Part shown: positions 19,387 to 28,839 of the stretch, piece after piece
Layout: every line of letters begins with the position of its first letter
How positions within the stretch are numbered: the stretch's first letter is position 1
Assembly: GCF_018380615.1 (NCBI RefSeq)
Contig: NZ_JAGYVZ010000002.1
Span: 372,001-436,000, forward strand
DNA: 64,000 nucleotides
Source: Flavobacterium psychroterrae
GTDB taxonomy: Bacteria; Bacteroidota; Bacteroidia; Flavobacteriales; Flavobacteriaceae
Reading direction: 5' to 3'
Notes under the pieces: generated by a model
Database searches by the model: none
What the model saw: the letters and a program-made list of their open reading frames with translations, nothing else
What the model was told of the DNA's origin: nothing
Position numbers and translations under genes: made by a program

Positions 19387-19418
19387 ATAAGAAAACGGAA
19401 CTATTAACGTTTTCTTAT
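19387..19418. promoter_or_regulatory. Inverted repeat upstream of exporter operon (candidate operator)
   Basis: ATAAGAAAACG and CGTTTTCTTAT form a perfect 11-bp inverted repeat with a 10-base spacer, 52 bases before the ABC ATPase start. The flanking genes diverge, so a terminator role is unlikely. An operator bound by a dimeric repressor is the inference; no regulator gene is adjacent. Confidence 0.45.
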
Positions 19419-19469
19419 CATATTTTACTTAATAAAAATGTTATTATTGTTTTAAAATTTAACAATATC

Positions 19470-20171
19470 ATGATCGAAATCAAAGATTTACACAAGTCCT
19501 ATAAAATGGGAAGTTCTCAGTTGCATGTGTTAAAAGGAATTAATTTTAATATTGAAGAAGGCGAATTAGTTGCGATTATGGGATCATCAGGATCTGGAAA
19601 ATCGACGCTTTTAAATATTTTAGGAATTCTTGACGAAGCTGATTCTGGTAGTTATATTTTAGACAAAACCCCAATTAAAAATCTTAACGAAACAATTGCG
19701 TCAAGATATCGAAATAAATTCTTGGGATTTGTTTTTCAATCCTTCAATTTAATAAATTATAAAACGGCACTCGATAATGTTGCAATGCCTTTGTATTATC
19801 AAGGTATTAAGCGAAAAGAACGTTATGATATTGCAATGAAATACTTAGAAAAAGTAGGTTTGGGTTCCCATTCGCATCATTTACCAAATGAACTTTCAGG
19901 AGGTCAAAAACAACGTGTTGCAATTGCCCGCGCATTAGCATCAAACCCAAAAGTGTTATTGGCCGATGAACCTACAGGAGCATTGGATACTAAAACATCC
20001 TATGAAGTTATGGAACTTATTCAGGGAATTAATGATGAAGGAAAAACAATTTTAATCGTTACTCACGAACCTGATATTGCTGCAATGTGCAAAAGAAATG
20101 TGGTCCTTAAAGATGGATTAATTATCGATGATAAAATGGTAGAACAAGTTAGAGCGTCATCTTATGTTTAA
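19470..20171 (+). CDS. MacB/LolD-type ABC transporter ATP-binding protein
   Basis: A 233-residue ATPase with Walker A at residues 38-46 (GSSGSGKST), the LSGGQ signature at 142-146, Walker B at 162-168 (VLLADEP) and the switch His199. It is the energy subunit for the two FtsX-type permeases that follow; the first permease frame overlaps its end by 8 bases. In canonical MacB the ATPase and permease are fused; here they are separate. Confidence 0.94.
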   Translation: MIEIKDLHKSYKMGSSQLHVLKGINFNIEEGELVAIMGSSGSGKSTLLNILGILDEADSGSYILDKTPIKNLNETIASRYRNKFLGFVFQSFNLINYKTALDNVAMPLYYQGIKRKERYDIAMKYLEKVGLGSHSHHLPNELSGGQKQRVAIARALASNPKVLLADEPTGALDTKTSYEVMELIQGINDEGKTILIVTHEPDIAAMCKRNVVLKDGLIIDDKMVEQVRASSYV

Positions 20172-21408
20172 TATTGAACGTTGGCAGGAAATATTTGAAG
20201 CAATTTCTAAAAATAGACTTAGAACATTTCTTACGGGAATTTCTGTAGCTTCAGGTATTTTTATTTTAGTGATATTGCTTGGGGCGGGTAAAGGACTTCA
20301 AAACGGAATTGAAAAACAGTTCGAGCGTGATGCTGCCGGAATTATTGAGGTTTGGTCAGGAACGACTACAAAAGAATATAAAGGATTAAATCCCGGAAGA
20401 CAAATTCAGTTTAGAGACGCTGATTATAAACAATCAGTTCAAAAATTTGATGATAAATTAGATTTAAGAGCTTCGACTTATAGCTTTTGGGGTGGCGCAT
20501 TTACTTATGGAAAAGAATCCGGAAGTTATCAATTTAGAGGAGTGGATCCTGATTATTCAGGAATTGAAAATATTACAATTGTTAACGGCAGATTCATCAA
20601 TAGCAATGATTTAGCGAACAATGAAAAAGTGGCGTGTATTGGGATGAAAGTAAAAACAGATTTGTTTAAAGACAAAGATCCTCTAGGCAAAGAAATCTCA
20701 ATAAATAATATCAATTTTAGAGTTGTAGGAGTTTTTACAGACCCCGGAGGAGAACGGGAAGAAGCCAGAGCCTATTTACCCAGAACTACCGTTCAAAGAG
20801 CGTATGGCGGTGGAGATAAAATAAGTAATTTGTTTTTTACTTTAAAAAAGACAAGTGATTATGACGAAGCATTAGCACAATCTGAGAAATTTACACAAGA
20901 TTTAAAAGACTTATTAAAAAGTAGAAATACAGTTGCTCCGGATGATGATGGAGGAGTTGGGGTTTATAATTCTGTTAAAGATGCGAAACAATTTTATGAT
21001 TTAAATTTGTACATCAGATTATTTTTTTGGTGGGTTGGGATCTGTACAATTATTGCCGGAGTTGTGGGAGTAAGTAATATCATGCTTATTATAGTTAAAG
21101 AACGAACTAAAGAAATTGGTATTAGAAAAGCTTTAGGAGCGTCGCCGTTTTCTATAGTTTCAATGATACTTCACGAATCGATTTTTATTACTACAATTGC
21201 AGGTTTTGTTGGGTTATTGGCAAGTTTGCTATTGTTAGAATTCGTAGGTCCAATGGTACAAAGTGAATATTTTCAAAATCCTGAAGTAGATTTTAGTGTA
21301 GCATTAACAACTCTTGTTTTGCTTGTATTTGCCGGTGCAATGGCAGGATTTTTTCCCGCATACAGAGCAGCCAAAATTAAACCTATTGTAGCACTTAGAG
21401 ACGAATAA
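20164..21408 (+). CDS. MacB-type ABC transporter permease 1
   Basis: A 414-residue FtsX/MacB permease: an N-terminal helix (about 21-41), a large periplasmic MacB_PCD domain, then three C-terminal helices with the hallmark IMLIIVKERTKEIGIRKALG. MacB-type permeases transduce ATP hydrolysis into periplasmic motion rather than moving substrate through the membrane. It overlaps the ATPase gene, and permease 2 starts 2 bases later. Confidence 0.93.
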   Translation: MFNIERWQEIFEAISKNRLRTFLTGISVASGIFILVILLGAGKGLQNGIEKQFERDAAGIIEVWSGTTTKEYKGLNPGRQIQFRDADYKQSVQKFDDKLDLRASTYSFWGGAFTYGKESGSYQFRGVDPDYSGIENITIVNGRFINSNDLANNEKVACIGMKVKTDLFKDKDPLGKEISINNINFRVVGVFTDPGGEREEARAYLPRTTVQRAYGGGDKISNLFFTLKKTSDYDEALAQSEKFTQDLKDLLKSRNTVAPDDDGGVGVYNSVKDAKQFYDLNLYIRLFFWWVGICTIIAGVVGVSNIMLIIVKERTKEIGIRKALGASPFSIVSMILHESIFITTIAGFVGLLASLLLLEFVGPMVQSEYFQNPEVDFSVALTTLVLLVFAGAMAGFFPAYRAAKIKPIVALRDE

Positions 21409-21410
21409 TT

Positions 21411-22676
21411 ATGTTTAAAAAAGATAATTGGGACGAAATTTTACAGGCTTTAACTGCCAACGTTTTCAGAACGATCCTGACTGCATTTGGGGTATTTTGG
21501 GGGATTTTTATTTTGGTAATATTACTTGCGGCAGGAAAAGGTTTAGAAAATGGCGTTAAGAAAGATTTTGACGGGATTGCCACAAATACAATGTTTATGT
21601 GGAGTCAGACAACCTCAAAAGCCTATAAAGGATTGCCAAAAACTCGCCAGTACAATTTTAGAAATAGTGATGTAGCGGCATTAAAAGCAGCTTTGCCTGA
21701 TTTGTTATATGTTTCACCACGAAATCAATTAGGAGATTTTAACGGAACAAATAATGTAGTTCGAGGTACAAAAACTTCGTCATTTACTATTTATGGAGAT
21801 TATCCTGAACTGATTAAACAGCAGCCAATGGATATTATAAAAGGACGTTTTATAAACCAACAGGATATAAATGAGAGACGAAAAATTGCTGTAATTGGAA
21901 AAGGGGTTATCAGCGAATTATACGGAAAAGAAGAGGAAGCGATTGGAACTTACGTAAAAATCAACGGAATTAATTTTATGGTTGTTGGAGTTTACAACTC
22001 TAAACAAACCGGCGGAAATGCAGAACAGGAACAAAAGAATATATTTATTCCGTTTACGACTTTCCAGCAATCTTTTAATTATGGGGATAAAGTAGGGTGG
22101 ATGGCGCTTACTGCAAAAGATGAAATTTCTATTACAGATTTAAAACCAAAAATTTTAGAATTAATTAAAGCACTTCATTCTATAAATCCAAAGGACGATC
22201 GTGCCGTGGGTAATTTTGACTTATATGAACAATTTAATAAAGTGCAAAGTTTGTTCAGTATTTTACAAATCATTGCTTATTTTGTAGGAACTTTGGTCTT
22301 GATTTCCGGAGTAATCGGAATTTCAAATATCATGCTTATTGTAGTCAAAGAACGTACTAAGGAAATTGGAATCCGCAGAGCTTTAGGAGCGACGCCGGCA
22401 GCTATTCGCAGTCAGATTTTATTAGAAGCCATGTTTTTGACTATCATTTCAGGAATGTTAGGTATTGCCGTTGCAACCGGAGTTATAGCGCTCTTGAACA
22501 TGTTTTTAGATTCAATGCCGCCGGAAAAAAATATAATGTTTTCTAATCCAAGTGTAGATTTAGGAGTTGTAGTTGTTGCATTATTAATATTAGTAGGATC
22601 AGGTTTGCTGGCAGGATTTATTCCGGCACAGACCGCAATTAATGTGAAGCCAGTAGATGCTTTACGAACAGAATAA
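21411..22676 (+). CDS. MacB-type ABC transporter permease 2
   Basis: A 421-residue paralogue of the preceding permease with the same four-helix layout and the motif IMLIVVKERTKEIGIRRALG. Adjacent, divergent copies suggest a heterodimeric permease sharing one ATPase. The adaptor gene starts 39 bases downstream. Confidence 0.93.
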   Translation: MFKKDNWDEILQALTANVFRTILTAFGVFWGIFILVILLAAGKGLENGVKKDFDGIATNTMFMWSQTTSKAYKGLPKTRQYNFRNSDVAALKAALPDLLYVSPRNQLGDFNGTNNVVRGTKTSSFTIYGDYPELIKQQPMDIIKGRFINQQDINERRKIAVIGKGVISELYGKEEEAIGTYVKINGINFMVVGVYNSKQTGGNAEQEQKNIFIPFTTFQQSFNYGDKVGWMALTAKDEISITDLKPKILELIKALHSINPKDDRAVGNFDLYEQFNKVQSLFSILQIIAYFVGTLVLISGVIGISNIMLIVVKERTKEIGIRRALGATPAAIRSQILLEAMFLTIISGMLGIAVATGVIALLNMFLDSMPPEKNIMFSNPSVDLGVVVVALLILVGSGLLAGFIPAQTAINVKPVDALRTE

Positions 22677-22715
22677 AATTATCAATCAAAAATAATCGAT
22701 TAAACCAAAAACAAA

Positions 22716-23831
22716 ATGAAAAAAGGAGTAACCGTAACCATTTTAATCTTTATTGCTATAGTTTTCTTTGGCGCACTGTATTATTTGTATGCAAAAAATC
22801 AAGCATCTCCAATTGTTTTTAAAACTGAAAAAGCACAGATTAAAACAATCGTAAAAACTACCATTGCAACCGGTAATATTCAGCCTGATGAAGAGGTTCA
22901 AATCAAACCAAATATCTCAGGTATTATTGAAGAAGTGTATATCAAAGCCGGCGAAAAAATCAAAGCCGGAGATATGATTGCCAAGATTAGAGTTGTAGCA
23001 AATGTATCGAATGTAAGCACTACTCAAAATCAGGTTCAAACAGCTAAAATTGCTTTGGACAATCAGGAAAAGATTTTTAAAAGACAAAAAACATTGTTTG
23101 ATAAAGATGTAATTTCTGCAAATGATTTTGATGCAGCACAATTAGCTTATACACAGGCAAAGCAAAATTATCAGGCTGCAAAACAAAGTTTAGATATCGT
23201 AAAAACGGGAACGACAACATCATTAGGGAGTTATGCAAATACCCTGATTCGTTCAACAGTAACCGGAATGGTTTTAGCCGTTCCTGTAAAAGTAGGAAAT
23301 CAGGTTATTGAAAGTAATAACTTTAATGAAGGAACTACAATTGCAAGTGTTGCTGATGTGGGAAGAATGATTTTTATTGGAAAAATTGACGAATCGGAAG
23401 TAGGAAAAATCAAAGAAAAAATGCCTATCGAGATTACAGTTGGCGCAATCGAAAACAAAAAATTTGAAGCTGTTTTGACGGATATTGCACCAAAAGGAGT
23501 GGTTGAAAATGGAGCAATTCAGTTTGAAATTAAAGCTTCGTTAGAAAATAGAGATGCCACTTTTATCAGAGCCGGATTAAGTGCAAATGCGTCAATCATT
23601 TTAGAGAAAGCAGAAAAAACTTTGGCAATAAAAGAATCATTAGTTCAATTTGACAAAAAAACTCAAAAGCCTTATGTTGAAATTGAAACTACTTTACAAA
23701 AATTTGAAAGAAGAGATTTAGTCCTTGGAGTTAGCGACGGAATATACGTTCAGGTGAAAAGCGGAATTATAGCTACTGATAAAATTAAGATCTGGAATCA
23801 GGGTTTAATAAGTGAAGGGGAGAAAAAATAA
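22716..23831 (+). CDS. Periplasmic adaptor (MacA-like membrane-fusion protein) 1
   Basis: A 371-residue protein with an N-terminal anchor helix (residues 7-24), a barrel-sandwich lipoyl motif (IKPNISGIIEEVYIKAGEKI), an alpha-hairpin around residues 100-150, and beta-barrel and membrane-proximal domains. It connects the MacB-type permeases to the TolC-family channel. A second adaptor lies after tolC in the same operon. Confidence 0.92.
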   Translation: MKKGVTVTILIFIAIVFFGALYYLYAKNQASPIVFKTEKAQIKTIVKTTIATGNIQPDEEVQIKPNISGIIEEVYIKAGEKIKAGDMIAKIRVVANVSNVSTTQNQVQTAKIALDNQEKIFKRQKTLFDKDVISANDFDAAQLAYTQAKQNYQAAKQSLDIVKTGTTTSLGSYANTLIRSTVTGMVLAVPVKVGNQVIESNNFNEGTTIASVADVGRMIFIGKIDESEVGKIKEKMPIEITVGAIENKKFEAVLTDIAPKGVVENGAIQFEIKASLENRDATFIRAGLSANASIILEKAEKTLAIKESLVQFDKKTQKPYVEIETTLQKFERRDLVLGVSDGIYVQVKSGIIATDKIKIWNQGLISEGEKK

Positions 23832-23912
23832 TTTGAAAGTATAAAAGAGTTTTTGGTTTTAAAAAATGTTAAATTTGCGTAGCATCTTTTGCTATGCTTT
23901 CATTCAAAATAT

Positions 23913-25376
23913 ATGAAAATAAATAAATATAATAGTCTTGTTTTTGCCATTTTATTTGGGTTTGGTTTATCAGCTCAGACACCATCGCAAACACAATCAA
24001 AACAATGGACATTAGAAGAATGTGTTCGTTATGCATTAGACAATAACATTACAATAAAACTATCAGAGTTAGATGTTAAAAATGCTGCAATTGATAAAAA
24101 AGGTGCATTAGGTAACTTCTTGCCTTCTGTTAATGCAAATGCTTCACACTCCTGGAACGTTGGTTTGAACCAAAATATTACAACAGGTTTACTTGAAAAT
24201 CAAACAACTCAATATTCATCTGTAGGTGCTTCTGTTGGAGTTGATATTTACAAAGGTTTGCAAAACCAAAATACACTTCGCAGAACTAAACTTTCGATTG
24301 TTGCATCACAATATCAATTGTTGAAAATGCAGGAAGATATTTCATTAAATGTTGCGAATGCATTTTTGGAAATCCTTTTTAATAAAGAAAATTTAAAGGT
24401 AAAAAAAGAGCAATTGTCTATTGATCAAAAGCGTTTGGCACGTTCTGAAGAAATGGTAAATGCAGGAACAATTCCGCGTGGTGATTTGTATGATTTAAAA
24501 GCAACTGCCGCAACAGATCAACAAGCTATTATTGTTGCTGAAAATACTTTGCTGATATCAAAATTAAGTTTGGCACAACTTTTACAATTAAAGGAATTTG
24601 CAGATTTTGATGTTATAGACGATACAAATGCGAAGGATGAAAATAATATTCTGGCACAGACTCCGGTTGATATTTATAATAAAGCTAAAGAAATTAGAAC
24701 AGAATTAAAGCTAGCTCAAACTAATCTTGAAATAGCTGAAAAGAATGTTGTGATTGCAAGAGGGGCTTATCAACCAACTTTAAGTGCGTTTTATAATTTT
24801 AATACCAGAGCAAGTTATTCAGATATTGTTACAGGAACTACCTTAAATACTGCAAATCCAGCATCTCAGATAGGATATGTTCAGGGAACAAATCAGGCAG
24901 TTTTACGTGATAATTATTCATCTGTTTTAGGAAGTGCAGCCCCAATTTTTGATCAATTTAATGATAACAAAGGTCAATCTTTTGGATTTCAGCTTTCTGT
25001 GCCTATTTTTAATGGTTTTTCTGTTAGAAATAATGTAGAAAGAAGTAAAGTAACTTTAGAGAAATCTAAAATAGATTTAGAACAAAAAAGTTTAGATTTG
25101 CAACGTAACGTTTATACTGCTTTTACAGACGCTAAAGGCGCTTTAAATGCATATGAATCCTCGACAATAACATTAGAGGCAAGACAGCAAGCGTATAATT
25201 ATGCTAAAGAAAAGTACGATGTAGGATTGATGAATTCATTTGATTTTACACAGGCACAAACATTGTTGACAAATGCACAGTCAGACGTTATCAGAACAAA
25301 ATATGATTACATTTTTAAAATAAAAATACTTGAATTCTACTTTGGAATTCCAATTGTCCCAATTATCACAAAATAA
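23913..25376 (+). CDS. TolC family outer-membrane channel
   Basis: A 487-residue protein with a signal peptide (ending near LSAQ), the OEP start WTLEECVRYALDNNITIKL, and two helical-barrel repeats. It forms the exit duct of the tripartite exporter. The frame is open to 23889, but the first conventional start giving a clean signal peptide is the ATG at 23913. It lies between two adaptors. Confidence 0.92.
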   Translation: MKINKYNSLVFAILFGFGLSAQTPSQTQSKQWTLEECVRYALDNNITIKLSELDVKNAAIDKKGALGNFLPSVNANASHSWNVGLNQNITTGLLENQTTQYSSVGASVGVDIYKGLQNQNTLRRTKLSIVASQYQLLKMQEDISLNVANAFLEILFNKENLKVKKEQLSIDQKRLARSEEMVNAGTIPRGDLYDLKATAATDQQAIIVAENTLLISKLSLAQLLQLKEFADFDVIDDTNAKDENNILAQTPVDIYNKAKEIRTELKLAQTNLEIAEKNVVIARGAYQPTLSAFYNFNTRASYSDIVTGTTLNTANPASQIGYVQGTNQAVLRDNYSSVLGSAAPIFDQFNDNKGQSFGFQLSVPIFNGFSVRNNVERSKVTLEKSKIDLEQKSLDLQRNVYTAFTDAKGALNAYESSTITLEARQQAYNYAKEKYDVGLMNSFDFTQAQTLLTNAQSDVIRTKYDYIFKIKILEFYFGIPIVPIITK

Positions 25377-25382
25377 TTTATT

Positions 25383-26675
25383 ATGTCAAAAAAAACAATT
25401 TATTTCTTACTTGGCGGTGCAGTAATTCTAATCGTGGCTTTAATAGGTCTTTCAAAAGCGGGAGTAATAGGAAATAAGGATGAAGGAAAAGAAGTAGAAG
25501 TTTCAAAAGTAATTGCTTCAACAATAATAGAAACAGTTTCTGCAACAGGTAAAATTCAGCCGGAAATTGAGGTAAAACTTTCCTCAATGGTTTCAGGTGA
25601 AATTATCGCTTTAAATGTTAAAGAAGGTCAGGTTGTAAAAAAAGGAGATTTATTAGTAAAAATAAATCCGGATTTATATACTTCAGGATTAGACAGATCT
25701 GTAGCAAATTTATCAGGCACAAAGGCAAGTTTAACACAGTCTGAAGCCAATTTTAAAGAAGCAAAAGCAAGTTATGAGCGTAATAGAACGCTATATGACA
25801 AAGGAGTAATATCAAAATCAGATTGGGATAAGTCGATTGCGACTTTTGAGGTGGCAAAAGCAACCAAACAAAGTTCTTATTATAATGTTCAGAGCGCCTC
25901 TGCATCTGTAACTGAGGCAAAAGATAATTTAGGACGTACATTGATTTATGCACCGGCTGCGGGAACAATTTCAGTATTGAATGTTGAATTGGGAGAGCGA
26001 GTTTTAGGAACGCAGCAAATGGCAGGGACAGAGCTTTTAAGAGTAGCGAACCTGAACAATATGGAAGTTGAAGTTGATGTAAACGAAAATGATATTGTAA
26101 AAGTAAAAATTGGAGACGAGGCAAATGTTGAAGTTGATGCTTATTTAAAAAAGAAGTTTAAAGGTACTGTAACCAGTATTTCGAACTCGGCAAGCACAAC
26201 ATTAACATCAGACCAGGTAACTAATTTTAAAGTTAAGGTTCGTATTTTAAAAGAATCATACCAGGATTTGTTAGAAGGTCAGCCAAGTACTTATTCCCCT
26301 TTTAGACCAGGAATGACTGCGACAGTGGATATTATGACCAGAACTAAAAATAATGTTTTGGCAGTGCCAATTAGTTCTGTTGTTGTAAAAGCGGATACAA
26401 CTGCTGTAAAAGATGTTAAAGTAGATGAACCAACAGATGATAAAAAAGTAACACCAAAAGCAGATAAAAAATTCGAATGTGTTTTTGTAAAAGTAGGTGA
26501 TAAAGCTAAAATCAGAATTATTAAAACAGGTATTCAGGACGATACTAATATTGAAGTAATGTCAGGATTAAAACCTGGTGATGTAGTGATTACCGGACCT
26601 TATACAACAGTATCTAAAGATCTGAATTCCGGTGATAAAGTAAAACTGAAAAAAGCAGATTTACCTAAAAAATAA
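25383..26675 (+). CDS. Periplasmic adaptor (MacA-like membrane-fusion protein) 2
   Basis: A 430-residue adaptor with an N-terminal helix, the lipoyl motif KLSSMVSGEIIALNVKEGQV, a hairpin domain (about residues 100-180), and a lysine/aspartate-rich insertion near residues 340-365 (VDEPTDDKKVTPKADKK). It starts 6 bases after tolC. Two adaptors of different length in one operon suggest distinct positions or substrates. Confidence 0.92.
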   Translation: MSKKTIYFLLGGAVILIVALIGLSKAGVIGNKDEGKEVEVSKVIASTIIETVSATGKIQPEIEVKLSSMVSGEIIALNVKEGQVVKKGDLLVKINPDLYTSGLDRSVANLSGTKASLTQSEANFKEAKASYERNRTLYDKGVISKSDWDKSIATFEVAKATKQSSYYNVQSASASVTEAKDNLGRTLIYAPAAGTISVLNVELGERVLGTQQMAGTELLRVANLNNMEVEVDVNENDIVKVKIGDEANVEVDAYLKKKFKGTVTSISNSASTTLTSDQVTNFKVKVRILKESYQDLLEGQPSTYSPFRPGMTATVDIMTRTKNNVLAVPISSVVVKADTTAVKDVKVDEPTDDKKVTPKADKKFECVFVKVGDKAKIRIIKTGIQDDTNIEVMSGLKPGDVVITGPYTTVSKDLNSGDKVKLKKADLPKK

Positions 26676-26701
26676 TTTTTTAATAATTTAAATTAAATAC
26701 T

Positions 26702-27376
26702 TTGCCATTTATTTTTAATATCGAAACGGCTACAAAAAATTGTTCAGTCTCTATTGCTAAAAACGGAGAAACAATTGTATGTAAAGAAATTGCTGAAGAA
26801 GGGTATTCACATGCCGAAAAACTGCATGTTTTTATTGAAGAAGCAATTGCCGAAGCAGGAATTTCAGTTCAGGATTTATCTGCAATTGCAGTAAGTCAGG
26901 GACCAGGATCTTACACGGGTTTACGAATAGGAGTTTCGGCTGCAAAAGGATTGTGTTATGCCTTAAATATTCCTTTGATTGCAATTGATACATTACAGAC
27001 TTTAGCGTCGCAGGCAAACGTTTCTGACGGGAAAATTATTCCAATGATTGATGCAAGAAGAATGGAAGTGTACAGCGAAGTTTTTAATGCCAATTTAGAC
27101 ATTGAAAGAGGTATTGAAGCAGAAGTTATTACCGAAGAATCTTTTTTAGAATATACTGAAACCATTTATTTTGTTGGTGATTGTGCTGAGAAATGCAAAC
27201 CCGTTTTGACAAAGGAAAACTTTATTTTTTTAGAAGAAATCAAATATCCATCTGCATCGGCAATGAGCAAAATTAGTTATGATAAATACCAAAAAAGCGA
27301 CACTGTAGATGTCGCTTATTTTGAACCGTATTATTTAAAAGATTTTATGATGGCACCTCCATCAAAAAAACAATAA
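26702..27376 (+). CDS. tsaB: tRNA threonylcarbamoyladenosine biosynthesis protein TsaB
   Basis: A 224-residue ASKHA-fold protein that partners TsaD in making t6A at position 37 of ANN-decoding tRNAs. The motifs NIETATKNCSVSI and SQGPGSYTGLRIGVSAAKGL are diagnostic. The only start giving a complete N-terminus is TTG at 26702; no in-frame ATG occurs before the middle of the gene. It follows the exporter operon by 26 bases but is a housekeeping gene, and it is convergent with mscS. Confidence 0.93.
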   Translation: MPFIFNIETATKNCSVSIAKNGETIVCKEIAEEGYSHAEKLHVFIEEAIAEAGISVQDLSAIAVSQGPGSYTGLRIGVSAAKGLCYALNIPLIAIDTLQTLASQANVSDGKIIPMIDARRMEVYSEVFNANLDIERGIEAEVITEESFLEYTETIYFVGDCAEKCKPVLTKENFIFLEEIKYPSASAMSKISYDKYQKSDTVDVAYFEPYYLKDFMMAPPSKKQ

Positions 27377-27382
27377 ACTATT

Positions 27383-28195
27383 TTATTTCTGAATGGTGTA
27401 AGGCTGAATTGAAATTCCTGCTTCGTCCAGCGCTAATTTGCAATTCTCCAGCGTTTCAGAAAAAACAGCTCCGTAATTTGCATTTTTTGCCCACGGACGA
27501 ACTGCGAAATCAATAGAACTTGCTGATAAATTTTTTACAAAAACTTCCGGAGCAGGAGTTTTAAGGACTTTTGGATTTTTAACTAAAACATCTAAGAGGA
27601 TCTCTTTCGCTTTCTTGATATCTGAATCATAAGAAATTGAAAAAGTCAAATCGGCTTTTCTTTCTCCCTGCATCGAATAATTGATAATAGTTCCATTTGA
27701 CAAAGCGCCGTTTGGTACAAAAACGGTTTGATTGTTTCCGGTAAGCATTTTAGTCACAAAAATTTGAATTTCTAATACTGTTGCAATTACACCTTGCGCC
27801 TCGATAGTATCGCCAACTTTAAAAGGTTTAAAAACGATAATCAACATTCCGCCCGCAAAATTTGATAAAGAGCCTTGCAATGATAAACCTACCGCAAGTC
27901 CCATTGCTCCTAAAATGGCGACAAATGACGAAGTTTCGATTCCTAATTTTGAAATAAAAGTCACAAAAAGTAAAATTCTTAGCGCCCAAATTAAAATATC
28001 CGAAAGGAATTTTGTCAATGTAGGATCTAAATTTCTTTGAACCATTACTTTTGTAATAATTCTGTTTATCAATCTGATGGCGTAAATTCCAACAAATAAA
28101 ATAATAAAAGCAGAAACTAATTTTGGGGCATAATCAACTAATACGTCAATAAATCTAGTGACGTAATTACTAAGCTGGTCTGGATTCATGTTCAT
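27383..28195 (-). CDS. Small-conductance mechanosensitive channel (MscS family)
   Basis: A 270-residue protein with three N-terminal membrane helices, the pore helix pattern (GLAVGLSLQGSLSNFAGGMLI), the MscS beta domain (FKPFKVGDTIEAQG) and the C-terminal alpha/beta domain. It releases osmolytes during hypo-osmotic shock. The frame is open to 28234, but that would run through a hairpin; the ATG at 28195 is preferred. Its leader contains a terminator-like hairpin (28214-28231). Confidence 0.92.
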   Translation of the reverse strand: MNMNPDQLSNYVTRFIDVLVDYAPKLVSAFIILFVGIYAIRLINRIITKVMVQRNLDPTLTKFLSDILIWALRILLFVTFISKLGIETSSFVAILGAMGLAVGLSLQGSLSNFAGGMLIIVFKPFKVGDTIEAQGVIATVLEIQIFVTKMLTGNNQTVFVPNGALSNGTIINYSMQGERKADLTFSISYDSDIKKAKEILLDVLVKNPKVLKTPAPEVFVKNLSASSIDFAVRPWAKNANYGAVFSETLENCKLALDEAGISIQPYTIQK

Positions 28196-28205
28196 TTTTT
28201 TAAAT

Positions 28206-28231
28206 AAAAAAAACCTTCTCAAAAGAGAAGG
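28206..28231 (-). terminator. Terminator-like hairpin in mscS leader / after YtxH gene
   Basis: On the minus strand CCTTCTC-TTTT-GAGAAGG is followed by eight T residues, a textbook intrinsic terminator. It probably ends the YtxH-like transcript, but it lies downstream of the mscS promoter box, so it may also attenuate mscS. Confidence 0.75.
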
Positions 28232-28244
28232 CATATTAGCGGTG

Positions 28245-28252
28245 CAAATATA
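28245..28252 (-). promoter_or_regulatory. -7 promoter box for mscS
   Basis: The minus strand reads TATATTTG, a full TAnnTTTG match, between the YtxH-like stop and the hairpin. Confidence 0.5.
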
Positions 28253-28285
28253 GCTATATTTTGTTTTTATTTGAAAAAATGTACG

Positions 28286-28693
28286 TTATTCCTTAGGCGG
28301 AATCGTATCAATAATTTCGTCAGTTGCGGTTTCGGTTTTCTCACCATTCACAACTATATCCTCAGGAACAATAGTTGTAGTTGCACTTGAAGTTTCAGTT
28401 GTTTTTTCTTTTACAGAATCAATTACATCGCTTAATGAATCCGAAGCTTTCTCTACATATTCACTAACGATATCTTTTGCTTTATGGGCATATTCTACCG
28501 CACTTTCAAGTATAGGTTCTGAAGCTTCTTTTACTTTTTCGATAGTTTCCTCAGCAAAAGCTTCTGCTTTATCAATGTAAGGAGCAGCAGCTTCTTTAGC
28601 TTGTTCAAACTTAACTTCGGCTTCAGTAGCCAAATTTGTTGTAGAATCTTTGGCTGAGCCAAATAAATTCTTGAAAAATGAAGATAATCCCAT
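28286..28693 (-). CDS. YtxH-like helical protein
   Basis: A 135-residue protein dominated by amphipathic Ala/Glu/Lys-rich helix (residues 15-105: repeats of KAEAFAEETIEKVKEASEP type), with a Thr/Glu-rich acidic tail. It resembles YtxH/apolipoprotein-like stress proteins by composition only. The start is placed at the ATG at 28693 (MGLSSFFKNLFG); the frame extends 10 codons upstream. Function unknown. Confidence 0.6.
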   Translation of the reverse strand: MGLSSFFKNLFGSAKDSTTNLATEAEVKFEQAKEAAAPYIDKAEAFAEETIEKVKEASEPILESAVEYAHKAKDIVSEYVEKASDSLSDVIDSVKEKTTETSSATTTIVPEDIVVNGEKTETATDEIIDTIPPKE

Positions 28694-28789
28694 GGTTATA
28701 AAATTGATTAGTTTAGAATACAATATTAAACTATTTTTAGGCTATTAAGGGATAATAATTTATTGAAAATTAAGTAGATACGAATTCAA

Positions 28790-28817
28790 TAAAAAAGCGC
28801 CTCATTTGAGACGCTTT
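28790..28817 (-). terminator. Terminator of nifU-type gene
   Basis: The minus strand reads AAAGCGTCTC-AAAT-GAGGCGCTTTTTT: a 10-bp stem with one mismatch and a T tail. Confidence 0.75.
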
Positions 28818-28839
28818 CTATTTTTATTTGAATAAATTA

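Noticed and set aside
25753..26124. 123-codon minus-strand frame inside adaptor 2
   Set aside because: Leucine/glutamine-rich shadow of a clear plus-strand adaptor gene.
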